Assembly (NCBI GenBank): GCA_945877855.1 | Contig: CAMDWA010000035.1 | Location: 1 to 32,704, forward strand | DNA: 32,704 bases | Direction of reading: 5' to 3' | DNA from: Thermoflexus hugenholtzii JAD2 | GTDB lineage: Bacteria; Chloroflexota; Anaerolineae; J036; Brachytrichaceae | Shown here: positions 8,612 to 17,400 of the stretch, one piece after another | How positions within the stretch are numbered: position 1 is the first letter of the stretch | Layout of the letters: the number at the start of each line of letters is the position of its first letter | Made by a program: the position numbers and the translations under genes | Notes under the pieces: model-generated | Databases searched by the model: none | What the model was told of the DNA's origin: nothing | What the model saw: the letters and a program-made list of their open reading frames with translations, nothing else

Positions 8612-11095
8612 CTATTCATAAGCCAACACCTCGCGCACAGTGAGTTGCGAGGCCCGCCAAGCCGGCCACAAGCTAGCGAGGGTGGCAACCACCAGCACCA
8701 CTGCCAACCATAAAAACAAGCCATACCACGAAAAACGTAATGGTGGCGGGATGCGTAATAAGGCCACGCCAACGGTGCTATTGAGCAAGGCGCTAAGCGG
8801 GTAAGCCGCCAACGCCCCCAACGCCCAACTGACCAAGCCAATCACAATACCCTCGACAATAATGACACTGCGCACCGAGCCATTCGATGCGCCGATGGCC
8901 CGCATCACGCCGATTTCGCGCGTGCGCTCAAGCACATTAATGCTCATGGTTCCGGTTAGCCCCAACGCGCCCACCACCGCCAACATGGCCGCCATAATCA
9001 GCAAAAAGGTGGTGATGAGGTCAAATTGAAAACGCAGTTCATTGGCGCGTTCGGTGGTGGTTTGGTAACTGCCCACCAACAGGTTGATGCGTTTAAAACG
9101 TTCCTCAAGGTCGCGCCCAATTTCGGCTTGCGATGTGCCATCTTTTTGCGCTGTCACTGTCAGCAAGCGTGATGATTGCCGCCCCAATGACAAAATTTGG
9201 CGAAAGCCCGACTGATTCATATAGATGAGGGTGCGGGGCGAGCCGGGGCCTTGTAAAACGCTGCGAATGATGCCAACCACGCGAAAAGCACGGGTGCGAT
9301 TGCCAATTTTTAAGTTGATGAGGCTGTCGATCTTAAAATCGGGATCGTCTTCGACCACATAGGTATTGACGACGATGCTTTCGATATCATCATCTTGCAG
9401 CCAGCGCCCCTCTAATATTTCGGGTTTAAAGAATTGGGTGCTGGCAGGCAAAGCAAAGACCCCAATATTACGCCCCTCAATGCTGTCATTTTGCGCTACA
9501 TCAAAAACACGACGGGCATTAGAGGCCTCCCAAGTTTCGGCGCTAATAACCCCGGGCACTTTTAGCGCCTCGCGCACCAAGGTGTCATCTAAAAAGCGGT
9601 TATTTAAGTTAAATTGAATATCGTAATTGAGCACTTTTAGCGAATCGGCCAAAGCCTGATCTAGGCTATTACGCGCACTAAACACCGCCACAAACATGGC
9701 GCTGGCCAGCGTAAGCGTGCAGAGTGTGAGCGCCAATCGCCCTTTGCGGCGAAATGTATTGCGAATGGATAGCAAAAATTTGCGATTGAGAATTTGGGAT
9801 TTGCGGTTGAGAATGGGGGCAAAAATAGCCGTAAATTTGTGCAAGCCCAAGGGCAAATGAAGCCGAGCATCGGGGTTAGGCGCACTGCTTTCTGAACCGG
9901 TGCCGGTTGAAAAAATAGCGACACGGGTATTGATGCGCACCCCATTAACCACCGGAATGAGCGCGGCAATTAAGGGCAAGGCCAACCCCACCCCGACTTG
10001 CATCAACAAAATCCATGCAGGTGGCGTGAGCGATGTGATATCAAAATTAATCGTGCCAGCGATAAAATTAGACATAGCACGCGCCCCGATGATGCCGGCG
10101 GGCACGGCAACGACCAAAGCCAAAAGACTGTAGGCCAGCACCATGACCAAATACATCATGGCAATTTGCTTGGCGCGTGCCCCAATCGCCTTCATGATGC
10201 CGATTTGGCGTACATGTTGTGTCATGACAGCGGCAATGGTGTTGATGACCAAAAAACCACTCAGCAACAACGCCAAAAAGCCCAATACCGATAGCACCAA
10301 TGAAATTGCTTGTAATGGCTCGGCCCCAAAATGTTTACCCGGGCCGGTGTTTTGAATGCTGATGCCAACAAATGGACGACCGCTATCTTTTAGCCGATCT
10401 TCGATTTCGGTGGCGATGCGGTTCACGTGGTCGTAACTGTATTGATTTTCGGCTGCCACAAAACGAATTTGATTAAAATCACGCGGGAAGCCCAGCCAAG
10501 CGGCGGTGTCGAAGGTGATATAAATGGTGGCGAAGTTAGCAAAATTGATGGGGATGGCATTGACATCATAGACCATGCCAGCGATGCGAATATCGCGTTT
10601 TTTGCCATCGGGCAAGTCAATGGTAATCATATCACCAAGGTCTTTGCCCAAGGCCGCCGCCGAGCTGCGTTCGATCAGGGCTTCGCGAAAGGGCGGCACC
10701 CTTTCTCCCCGCATTGGCTCCCAACGGTTAATTTGCACATTGTCAAAATTATCAATGACATTGATCCAAACATTACGGCGTTGGGTTCCGTTATAAGTCG
10801 GCAGAATATATACCGCGCGGCCTTCGGCGTCACGCACTTCATCCATTTGGCGCAACGAACGTATAAATTTTTCGTCGATGCGCGATGCGCTTAACCACGC
10901 ACTGCGGTCATTGGTGCGTTGATATTGCTCATTAAGGTCAGAGATCGAAATCTCACGCGAGCCAGCCATCATGCCAACCGAGAAAACCCCGACTGCAATT
11001 GACATCACCACCAGCAATGTGCGGGCCTTGTTACCCCACAAATCGCGCCAAACCTTGCGCCAACGGGGCATCATATCCTTCATAAACACACTCAC
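8612..11095 (-). CDS. Two-domain ABC transporter permease (FtsX/MacB family)
   Basis: The 827-residue protein has the duplicated layout of large FtsX-type permeases. TM1 lies at about 20-42, an extracytoplasmic MacB-like core at about 45-270, and three spans at about 270-390 with the motif IGIMKAIGA. A second TM follows at about 455-475, then a second core, and three final spans (about 690-815) with the matching motif IGVMRAIGAS. Such permeases pair with a separate LolD/MacB-like ATPase and move lipoproteins, peptides or act in cell-wall control. No ATPase gene is in the window, and the partner and substrate are unknown. ATG at 11083 is an alternative start. The gene follows fdrA by about 40 bp on the same strand, so co-transcription is possible. 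A heptamer repeat at 9779-9817 encodes an in-frame linker between the two halves. Confidence 0.85.
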   Translation of the reverse strand: MSVFMKDMMPRWRKVWRDLWGNKARTLLVVMSIAVGVFSVGMMAGSREISISDLNEQYQRTNDRSAWLSASRIDEKFIRSLRQMDEVRDAEGRAVYILPTYNGTQRRNVWINVIDNFDNVQINRWEPMRGERVPPFREALIERSSAAALGKDLGDMITIDLPDGKKRDIRIAGMVYDVNAIPINFANFATIYITFDTAAWLGFPRDFNQIRFVAAENQYSYDHVNRIATEIEDRLKDSGRPFVGISIQNTGPGKHFGAEPLQAISLVLSVLGFLALLLSGFLVINTIAAVMTQHVRQIGIMKAIGARAKQIAMMYLVMVLAYSLLALVVAVPAGIIGARAMSNFIAGTINFDITSLTPPAWILLMQVGVGLALPLIAALIPVVNGVRINTRVAIFSTGTGSESSAPNPDARLHLPLGLHKFTAIFAPILNRKSQILNRKFLLSIRNTFRRKGRLALTLCTLTLASAMFVAVFSARNSLDQALADSLKVLNYDIQFNLNNRFLDDTLVREALKVPGVISAETWEASNARRVFDVAQNDSIEGRNIGVFALPASTQFFKPEILEGRWLQDDDIESIVVNTYVVEDDPDFKIDSLINLKIGNRTRAFRVVGIIRSVLQGPGSPRTLIYMNQSGFRQILSLGRQSSRLLTVTAQKDGTSQAEIGRDLEERFKRINLLVGSYQTTTERANELRFQFDLITTFLLIMAAMLAVVGALGLTGTMSINVLERTREIGVMRAIGASNGSVRSVIIVEGIVIGLVSWALGALAAYPLSALLNSTVGVALLRIPPPLRFSWYGLFLWLAVVLVVATLASLWPAWRASQLTVREVLAYE
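9779..9817. repeat. Short heptamer-type repeat inside the FtsX permease gene
   Basis: The plus strand reads as successive 7-mers TTTGCGA-TTGAGAA-TTTGGGA-TTTGCGG-TTGAGAA. On the minus strand it is translated in frame as a duplicated ILNRK motif, about residues 426-439, between the two halves of the permease. It is short and has no inverted arm, so it could be a remnant of a repeat element. Confidence 0.6.
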
Positions 11096-11136
11096 AACAG
11101 GTTATTATCTCAAAGTGTAAACAGAAAGGTTGGCAG

Positions 11137-12933
11137 TTACGACTTTCGCTTCATTCGCGCCAAAATGCCAGCCAAACGTTCATTGCCAGCGGCGGGTGGT
11201 CGCCAATCGACATGGGCAACGCTGGCCCCTTGGCTACGCAAACTGTCGTAAAACGAGCTTAAGCCAACATTGATGGCCGTCAACCCATTGGGCGAGGCGG
11301 TTAATGATGAAAGCGCAACAGGTGGGTATTCGTTCTTAAAATGCGATGGGTAGGCCTGTGCCATAAACCCAACTGCGGCATCGACGCTGTGAAACACCCG
11401 CGCGCCAGCATCGCTGAGACGGGCGATTTGGGCATGCTGGCCTTGCGCATCGTCATCGGTGCCAATCATAATAATGACAACTTCGAGGGTTGGGCGCTTT
11501 GCTTTTACCTCGGCAATCACCGGCGCTAATTCAGATGCGGGGTCGGGGTGGCTGCCTTCGCCCAAAACCACATCTAACAAAATAAGGCCAACACTGGGGT
11601 CAGCCGCCTCTTGGCGAATGCGGCGCAGGCGCAGGTCATAGTCCATCATCGGGTGCAAACGCCCTTGGGTAAATTCGTCTTCGCCCATATCGATGATGCA
11701 ATGCCCGATGCTATGTCGCGCATCGGGCAAGGCTTGTTCGGGGCGAATGGGCGAATTGCTATAAATAGGCGCTAACACCACCTGCAACGCCAACAAGCTT
11801 TCATAAGCCAATGTGCCACCGCTAAAAAGGCCGCGCACAAAGAGAGAGCCAAGCGCCAAGAACCAAGAATCAAGATTGGAGGACGCCAAATGTTGATCCT
11901 CGATTCTTGACGATTGACTCTTAGCGCTTGATTCTTGGCTCTTGGTTCTTGGTTCTTGATTCTTGGCTCTTGGTTCTTGATTCTTGATTCTCGTTGCCAA
12001 CGCTGCCGTTTCGCGCAAATTGTGGGCAAAATATAAATTGCCCAATTGTTGGGCGGGCGCTGGGTAGCCGATAAAATGAATGATGACGGGCTTGGCAATA
12101 GCACGGGCGGCATCGAGCAAACGCGCTGCCACGTCGGGCGAAGGCGGCTTAGAGATAAATGCGATGACAGCGGTGGCGGGGTCATGCGCCAGCACAGCGA
12201 GCGCTTGCAGCGCCGTAATGCCGCCGACTTCGGCCTTGAGGTCGCGCCCACCCGTGCCAATGGCATGGGTGATGCTGCCGCCGAGTCGATGAATTTCGCT
12301 GGTGACGGCCTGTAACCCAGTGCCCGATGCCCCAACAATGCCGATGCCAGTGGCATCGCCCACGCCAACATGCCGCACACGGTTGGCAAACCCCAACCCA
12401 ATACCATTAATGATAGCCGTGCCACAATCCGGCCCCATCACCAATAACCCTTTGGCGCGGGCGCTTTGCTTTAAAGCGACCTCGTCGGCCAATGATACAT
12501 TATTGCTATATAAAAACACATGTTTGCCGAGGTCGAGCGCTTCGTGCGCCACTTGGGCGGCAAAGCGACCGGGCACGCTGACCAAAACCCAATTGGCAGC
12601 GGGCATGGCTTGGGCCGCCGCCGCAAGGCTTTTATGTTGATAATCGGCATCGACAGATGAAGCGCGTTTGCGTGCCAATAAGGCATCGATTTGGGCGAGG
12701 GCCTCTGTGGCGGCGACATCGCTCTCGGCTCGCACCATAATCAGCAAATCGTCTGGGGTGGTGACAATATCGGCAAGCGCAAAGCCATTGGCACTGAGCA
12801 ATTCGAGGTTAGCGGGCGTGGCCATCACAACCCCAGCATCGTGAATACCGGGCAAGACGCTTAAAGCGCGTTGTAGCTGCATCAATACAACAGAATCGTA
12901 ATAGGCCCCGCGGCGTATTTGGTGGTGTGTCAT
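11137..12933 (-). CDS. fdrA: FdrA-family protein (CoA-ligase-like subunit of oxamate carbamoyltransferase family)
   Basis: The protein resembles FdrA, a relative of the succinyl-CoA synthetase alpha subunit. The N-terminal signature RRGAYYDSVVLMQLQRAL is followed by a Rossmann-like CoA-binding half with VMGPDCGTAI and GIVGASGTG. The C-terminal half has a QGRLHPMMDYDLRLRRI segment. In E. coli FdrA (AllF) works with YlbE (AllG) and YlbF (AllH) as oxamate carbamoyltransferase, and the carbamoyl phosphate goes to carbamate kinase. Here carbamate kinase lies just upstream, but no DUF1116 or DUF2877 partner lies between or beside them. I place the start at ATG 12933 (598 residues) because the open frame up to 12990 is only repeat DNA. 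No clear ribosome binding site is visible. A heptamer repeat encodes residues about 313-363, rich in Lys-Asn-Gln-Glu. Confidence 0.8.
   Translation of the reverse strand: MTHHQIRRGAYYDSVVLMQLQRALSVLPGIHDAGVVMATPANLELLSANGFALADIVTTPDDLLIMVRAESDVAATEALAQIDALLARKRASSVDADYQHKSLAAAAQAMPAANWVLVSVPGRFAAQVAHEALDLGKHVFLYSNNVSLADEVALKQSARAKGLLVMGPDCGTAIINGIGLGFANRVRHVGVGDATGIGIVGASGTGLQAVTSEIHRLGGSITHAIGTGGRDLKAEVGGITALQALAVLAHDPATAVIAFISKPPSPDVAARLLDAARAIAKPVIIHFIGYPAPAQQLGNLYFAHNLRETAALATRIKNQEPRAKNQEPRTKSQESSAKSQSSRIEDQHLASSNLDSWFLALGSLFVRGLFSGGTLAYESLLALQVVLAPIYSNSPIRPEQALPDARHSIGHCIIDMGEDEFTQGRLHPMMDYDLRLRRIRQEAADPSVGLILLDVVLGEGSHPDPASELAPVIAEVKAKRPTLEVVIIMIGTDDDAQGQHAQIARLSDAGARVFHSVDAAVGFMAQAYPSHFKNEYPPVALSSLTASPNGLTAINVGLSSFYDSLRSQGASVAHVDWRPPAAGNERLAGILARMKRKS
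11845..11993. repeat. Heptanucleotide inverted repeat inside fdrA
   Basis: The plus strand left part (about 11845-11876) has GCCAAGA/ACCAAGA/TCAAGAT units. The right part (about 11900-11993) has many CTTGGTT, CTTGATT and CTTGGCT units. The fdrA frame stays open through it and gives a run of repeated KNQEPR-like words. It is the same sequence family as the repeats at 6452-6550 and 27949-28010. Confidence 0.9.
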
Positions 12934-12934
12934 T

Positions 12935-13000
12935 GAGAAGTGCTGAGTGCTGGGTGCTGAGTGCTGAGTTTTTTTCTCAGCACTCAGCACTCAGCACTTT
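12935..13000. repeat. Heptanucleotide hairpin between carbamate kinase and fdrA
   Basis: Arms of repeated GTGCTGA units (12935-12968) and the inverse TCAGCAC units (12976-13000) enclose a T7 loop. It fills the whole 67-bp gap between the carbamate kinase stop and the fdrA start at 12933. It would form a strong RNA hairpin within any shared transcript. Confidence 0.9.
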
Positions 13001-13939
13001 CTACTTGAAAAAATGGGTTCCGGCTTGCCCAGTCATGGCTTGGCTAATATGATTAATATCGGTGATGACGGCATGTTGACCGCCACGCTCCAGATAGTCT
13101 ATCACGGCTTGCACTTTTGGGGCCATGCTGCCTTTGCCAAAATGCCCTTCGGCGAGGTAATGTTTGGCTTGAGCGAGCGAAAGCTGATCGAGCCAAATTT
13201 GGTTGGGTTTGCCGAAATTGAGCGCCACTTGTGGCACGCTGGTGGTAATCACCAACCATTCGGCGTTAAGGTGGCTCGCCAGCAAAGCACTGGCAAAATC
13301 TTTGTCGATGATGGCAAATGTGCCGCGCACATCACCATTTGCCCCACGCAAGACCGGCACGCCCCCGCCGCCAACGGCGATGACAACCGCCCCTGAGCGC
13401 AGCAATTGCCCGATGCTTGCTTCTTCCAAAATTCGCAAGGGCTGCGGCGATGCCACCACCCGCCGCCAGCCGCGCCCGCTGTCTTCCATAATCGGCCAAC
13501 CTTGGGCTTGATAGTTGAGAGCTTGCTCATGGGTTAAAAATGAGCCAATTGGCTTGCTGGGTTGTTTAAAGGCTGGGTCATTGGCAGCGACCTCGACTTG
13601 GGTCACGAGGGTTAACACCGGTTTGGCGATGCCTTCACGTTGTAGTAAATTAAATAGATTTTGCTGAAAATAATAGCCAATTGAACCTTGGGTAAAAGTA
13701 ACACATACATCCAGTGGAATTTCAAATAGCTCTTGGGCGGCTAATTCGCTGCGGCGTAAATTGAAGCCCACTTGTGGGCCATTGCCATGCACAATCGCAA
13801 CGTCCCAGCCTTGTTTGATGAGCTTAACAATATGTTGGCATGTTTCACCTACTGCCGCATATTCATCGGGGATGTTGGGGTGTTTGTCATCTTTTATGAT
13901 TGCATTTCCCCCAATGGCAATAACAGCAAGTTGTGACAT
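13001..13939 (-). CDS. arcC: Carbamate kinase
   Basis: The 312-residue product has the amino-acid-kinase fold of carbamate kinase, which makes ATP from carbamoyl phosphate and ADP. It shows the N-terminal IAIGGNAI, the VHGNGPQVG nucleotide/substrate motif, AVGGGGVPV, IDKDFASALLA, and the late KGSMAPKVQA segment. Length is normal for the family (about 310). I chose ATG 13939; the TTG at 13963 would add eight residues and has no better ribosome binding site. The gene is followed by fdrA on the same strand, a pairing known from purine/oxamate catabolism, so its carbamoyl phosphate probably comes from such a pathway instead of the arginine deiminase route. No arcA or arcB is nearby. Confidence 0.9.
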   Translation of the reverse strand: MSQLAVIAIGGNAIIKDDKHPNIPDEYAAVGETCQHIVKLIKQGWDVAIVHGNGPQVGFNLRRSELAAQELFEIPLDVCVTFTQGSIGYYFQQNLFNLLQREGIAKPVLTLVTQVEVAANDPAFKQPSKPIGSFLTHEQALNYQAQGWPIMEDSGRGWRRVVASPQPLRILEEASIGQLLRSGAVVIAVGGGGVPVLRGANGDVRGTFAIIDKDFASALLASHLNAEWLVITTSVPQVALNFGKPNQIWLDQLSLAQAKHYLAEGHFGKGSMAPKVQAVIDYLERGGQHAVITDINHISQAMTGQAGTHFFK

Positions 13940-14006
13940 AAGTTTTTTAAATGATATGATCAATCATTTTTCAATATTATATACCGAGTGTGAATATTGA
14001 TTTAAG

Positions 14007-14149
14007 CTATTCAGTAGAAATAAATGCCGGAACCAACGTGCAAACTCATCTCCGATTTTTCGCCTTCTCCGCGTCTCCGCGATCCACAAAATTTAGATCG
14101 CGGAGACGCGGAGAAGACGGAAAATCGGAAATTTATTTTTCCTGAATAG
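14007..14149. repeat. Nested inverted-repeat element (MITE-like)
   Basis: Outer arms 14007-14025 and 14131-14149 match at about 16 of 19 positions (CTATTCAG/CTGAATAG ends). Inner arms 14052-14084 and 14096-14128 match at 31 of 33 positions around an 11-nt loop and contain 8-bp CTCCGCGT/CTCCGCGA units. It occupies most of the space behind the carbamate kinase start. It has no coding capacity, so it looks like a small non-autonomous palindromic element. Confidence 0.7.
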
Positions 14150-14369
14150 TCTTGGATCACGGCATCTTCCCCCATAACTCATTGATATCCCAAACTTAGG
14201 GGTTAGAGACTGTTGCAAGCATTTTTCTTTTCAATAGGCAATTATTTTCTTGATTTCCTCTTTATTGCGTTAGGCCAAAGTCGCAGTGTTGCTCCATCCT
14301 TAGTTTGAGGGTATCTCCTAGCGGCATATCTATGATTTTATACATGAAGCAAGCATGATAGCCACAAAT

Positions 14370-14454
14370 ACACAACGCTGCTTTGTGTCAATAAAGATAT
14401 TGCTGCCCTGTGTGCATGATCAAAACACAGCGGCAACCAAGTTCAAAGGAGAAC
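14370..14454 (+). promoter_or_regulatory. Possible structured 5' leader and ribosome binding site of the SdrD-like gene
   Basis: Two small stem-loops can be drawn upstream of the surface-protein gene: ACACAA/TTGTGT (14370-14375 with 14383-14388), and an imperfect stem with CTGTGT/ACACAG (14408-14413 with 14425-14430) flanked by TTGC/GCAA. A strong AAAGGAGA ribosome binding site ends at 14452. I do not recognise a riboswitch class. The rest of 14150-14369 shows nothing else I can name. Confidence 0.3.
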
Positions 14455-14460
14455 ATGAAT

Positions 14461-17400
14461 ATGAAACTTAGACCCACATGGCTTCGTCGTCGGCTGGCAC
14501 ATGCGGCCTTAACGGCTATCATGTCATTGGGCACACTGACCCCACAGATTGCGCCCCTGCGTGCCGCTACCGATGGGGGCGGTTATGGGACTTATGGTCA
14601 CAATTCGCTGCGGTTGGGCGATTTAGTATGGTTTGACACCAACAACGACGGAAAATATACCAACGATGAGCCGGGCTTGCCCGGTATTTCTATTGAGCTA
14701 TATCGTGAAGGACAAACGCCGGGTATCGACAGCCCGCTTAAAACCACCCAAACCGACGAAAATGGGTATTATTGGTTTAATCGATTGGCGGCTGGGCGTT
14801 ATTTTGTTTATTTGCCCAAATTACCATCATCGTTGCTGCAAGTGACCCCGTTGGACAATGATGCTAGCAATGACAAAAATGGTCGCAATCGTGGCACTCA
14901 AGTTGGCGGCACCGGCCAAGCGGTTAAGAGCATTGTTTTTGATGTGCAGCCCGGCCAAGGCCCCACCAATGATGGCGACGATGCCAATGGCTATTTGATC
15001 GTCGATATCGGTTTATGGTGCCCACCGGCCCAAAGTGGCGCATTGCAATTGGGCGATCAGATTTTTCGTGACAATAACAACAATGGTCGCCGTGACCCAG
15101 ACGAAGGCGGGGTAAATGGCGTAACCGTTGAATTATTTGGCGAAGGCCAAACCCCGGGGATTGATCAACCCTTAGCCACCGATATCACCAAGCAAGGTGG
15201 TTATTACACTTTCCATAATGTCGCCGCTGGGCGCTATTTTATTTATTTGCCTTACCCACCCAAAGCATGTTCGACTGTCAGCAGCCTAACGTTTGGCAAT
15301 GATGATGGCAAGAACAACCGCAACCGTGGCAACCAAAACGGGCCGGGTCAACCGATCAAGAGCGTGGTGATGACCCTAGATGCCAATGATGGCGTGACCG
15401 ATGATGGTGATATTGCGGGCGGCAACTTGACCTTTGACATTGGTTTGGTGTGTGTGCAACTCGCTCAATTGGGCGATAAAGTATTTGAGGACAACAATGG
15501 CAATGGCTTACAAGATTTGGGCGAGCCGGGTATTGCCAATGCCACCGTTAAATTGTTAGATGGCGCTGGCAATGTGCTGCAAGAAACCACCACCGACGAC
15601 AGTGGTCTTTATCAATTTGGGGGCCTCACCCCGGGCGTGCCTTATAAGGTGCTGGTAATTCTGCCGAGCGGGTATACATTCACCACCAAAACCGGCAACA
15701 TAAACGACAGCAATAACAGCGATGTCGATGTCAATAATGGCATGACTGACCCATTGACCCTAAGCGCAGGTGAAACCAATAACAATGTCGATGCGGGGGC
15801 CTACCGGCCCGTGCGTATTGGCAATTTTGTCTGGCACGATCTTAACGGCAATGGCATTTATGATGACGGCGACCCAAGCGTAATCGGTGTGAATAATGTG
15901 ACGGTGCGTTTGTATAACGCCACAAATGATGCATTAGTGGCGACGACCACAACCGATGCCAACGGCGTTTATGGCTTTGCCAATTTGCGACCGGGCAACT
16001 ATTATGTCATCTTCGACCTCAACACCATTCCGGCGGGGTTGATGGTGACCACCGCTAATGTTGGCGGCGATGACACCCTCGATAGCGATGCCAACACGAA
16101 TACAGGCCGCACCGCCAATACTGGGGTTATTGTCAGTGGCGGCGAAGATTTGACACTCGATATGGGGCTAAAAGTTGTGCCTGTCGCAACAGCGACCCAT
16201 ACCCCAACCAATACCCCAGTGCCTCAGCCCAGTGCTTATACCTTGGGCAATTTGGTGTGGCGCGATAACGATAATAACGGGCAAGTTGATGCGGGTGAGC
16301 CGGGGGTTAATGGCGTTGAAGTGGGCTTATGGAATGTCGATACATCGGCGATTGTATCAACACAGCTTACATCAGGCAGCGGGTTTTATCAATTTACCAA
16401 TTTGCCCGCTGGGCGTTATATTGTGTTTATACGGGCCGAAGTGTTGGCTGGGGCATTGACCGGTTTAGCACCCAGCACTTCGTTTGATGGTGTGCCAGAC
16501 AACAACGAAGACAATGACAACAATGGCAAGTTATACCCAGAAGAAAGTGGGCAAGTGCGCTCGAACCTGATTACGCTTGGGCCGGGGGCTAGCGAACCGA
16601 CGGGCGCTGGTTTTATCAACCAAACCCTCGACTTTGGCTTTGCGCCAGTAAATGTGCCAACGGCGACCCCGAGCACCCCAACGGCGACGGCTACGCCAAC
16701 CAATACACCTGCCGCGCCCACCAATACCCCAACCCCAACTGGCACTGTGCAAGTCTTTACCTTGGGCGATAAAGTCTTCGAAGACCTTAACCATAATGGC
16801 CTGCAAGATGCGGATGAACCGGGTATTAATGGGGTAACTGTCACCTTGCAATCGACCAGCGCCGTGATTGTGACTGTGACCGATGCAAATGGCTTTTATC
16901 AATTTACCAACTTAAGCGCTGGCGTGCCTTATACCGTTACATTTACGCGACCCAATGGTTATCAATCGACCATTAAAAACGGCGATGTAAACGAAGTGCT
17001 GAACAGCGATGCTGACCCGCTAACGGGCATTGTGGCGGGTATTGTTTTGACCCAAAACAACCCAAATATCGATGCTGGTTTTTGGCGGCCCGCTTCATTG
17101 GGTAATTTTGTGTGGGAAGACCGCAATGGCAATGGCACGCAAGAAGACAGCGAACCCGGCATCGTGGGCGCAAACGTGCGTTTGTTAAATGGGGCGGGCG
17201 GGCTGATTAGCACCACCACCACCAACGCATCGGGGTTTTATCAATTTAGCAATTTGCCCAAGGGCGATTATATTGTTGAGTTTGTGACCCCCAGCGGCTA
17301 TATGGCAACCGTAAAGCTGAACGAAAACGGCAATGATACGGTGGATAGCGATGCCGACCAAGGCACAGGCCGCACCAGTATTATTACACTCGACCCGGGT

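Noticed and set aside
11772-12425. 217-residue minus-strand frame inside fdrA
   Set aside because: It is a shadow frame of fdrA, rich in Pro/Arg/Ser and repeat words.
12934-12990. N-terminal extension of FdrA
   Set aside because: It is encoded by the GTGCTGA hairpin; the FdrA similarity starts at the ATG at 12933.
14370-14454. Cyclic-di-GMP or other known riboswitch before the SdrD gene
   Set aside because: The stems are short and I cannot match a conserved aptamer core; kept only as a possible structured leader.
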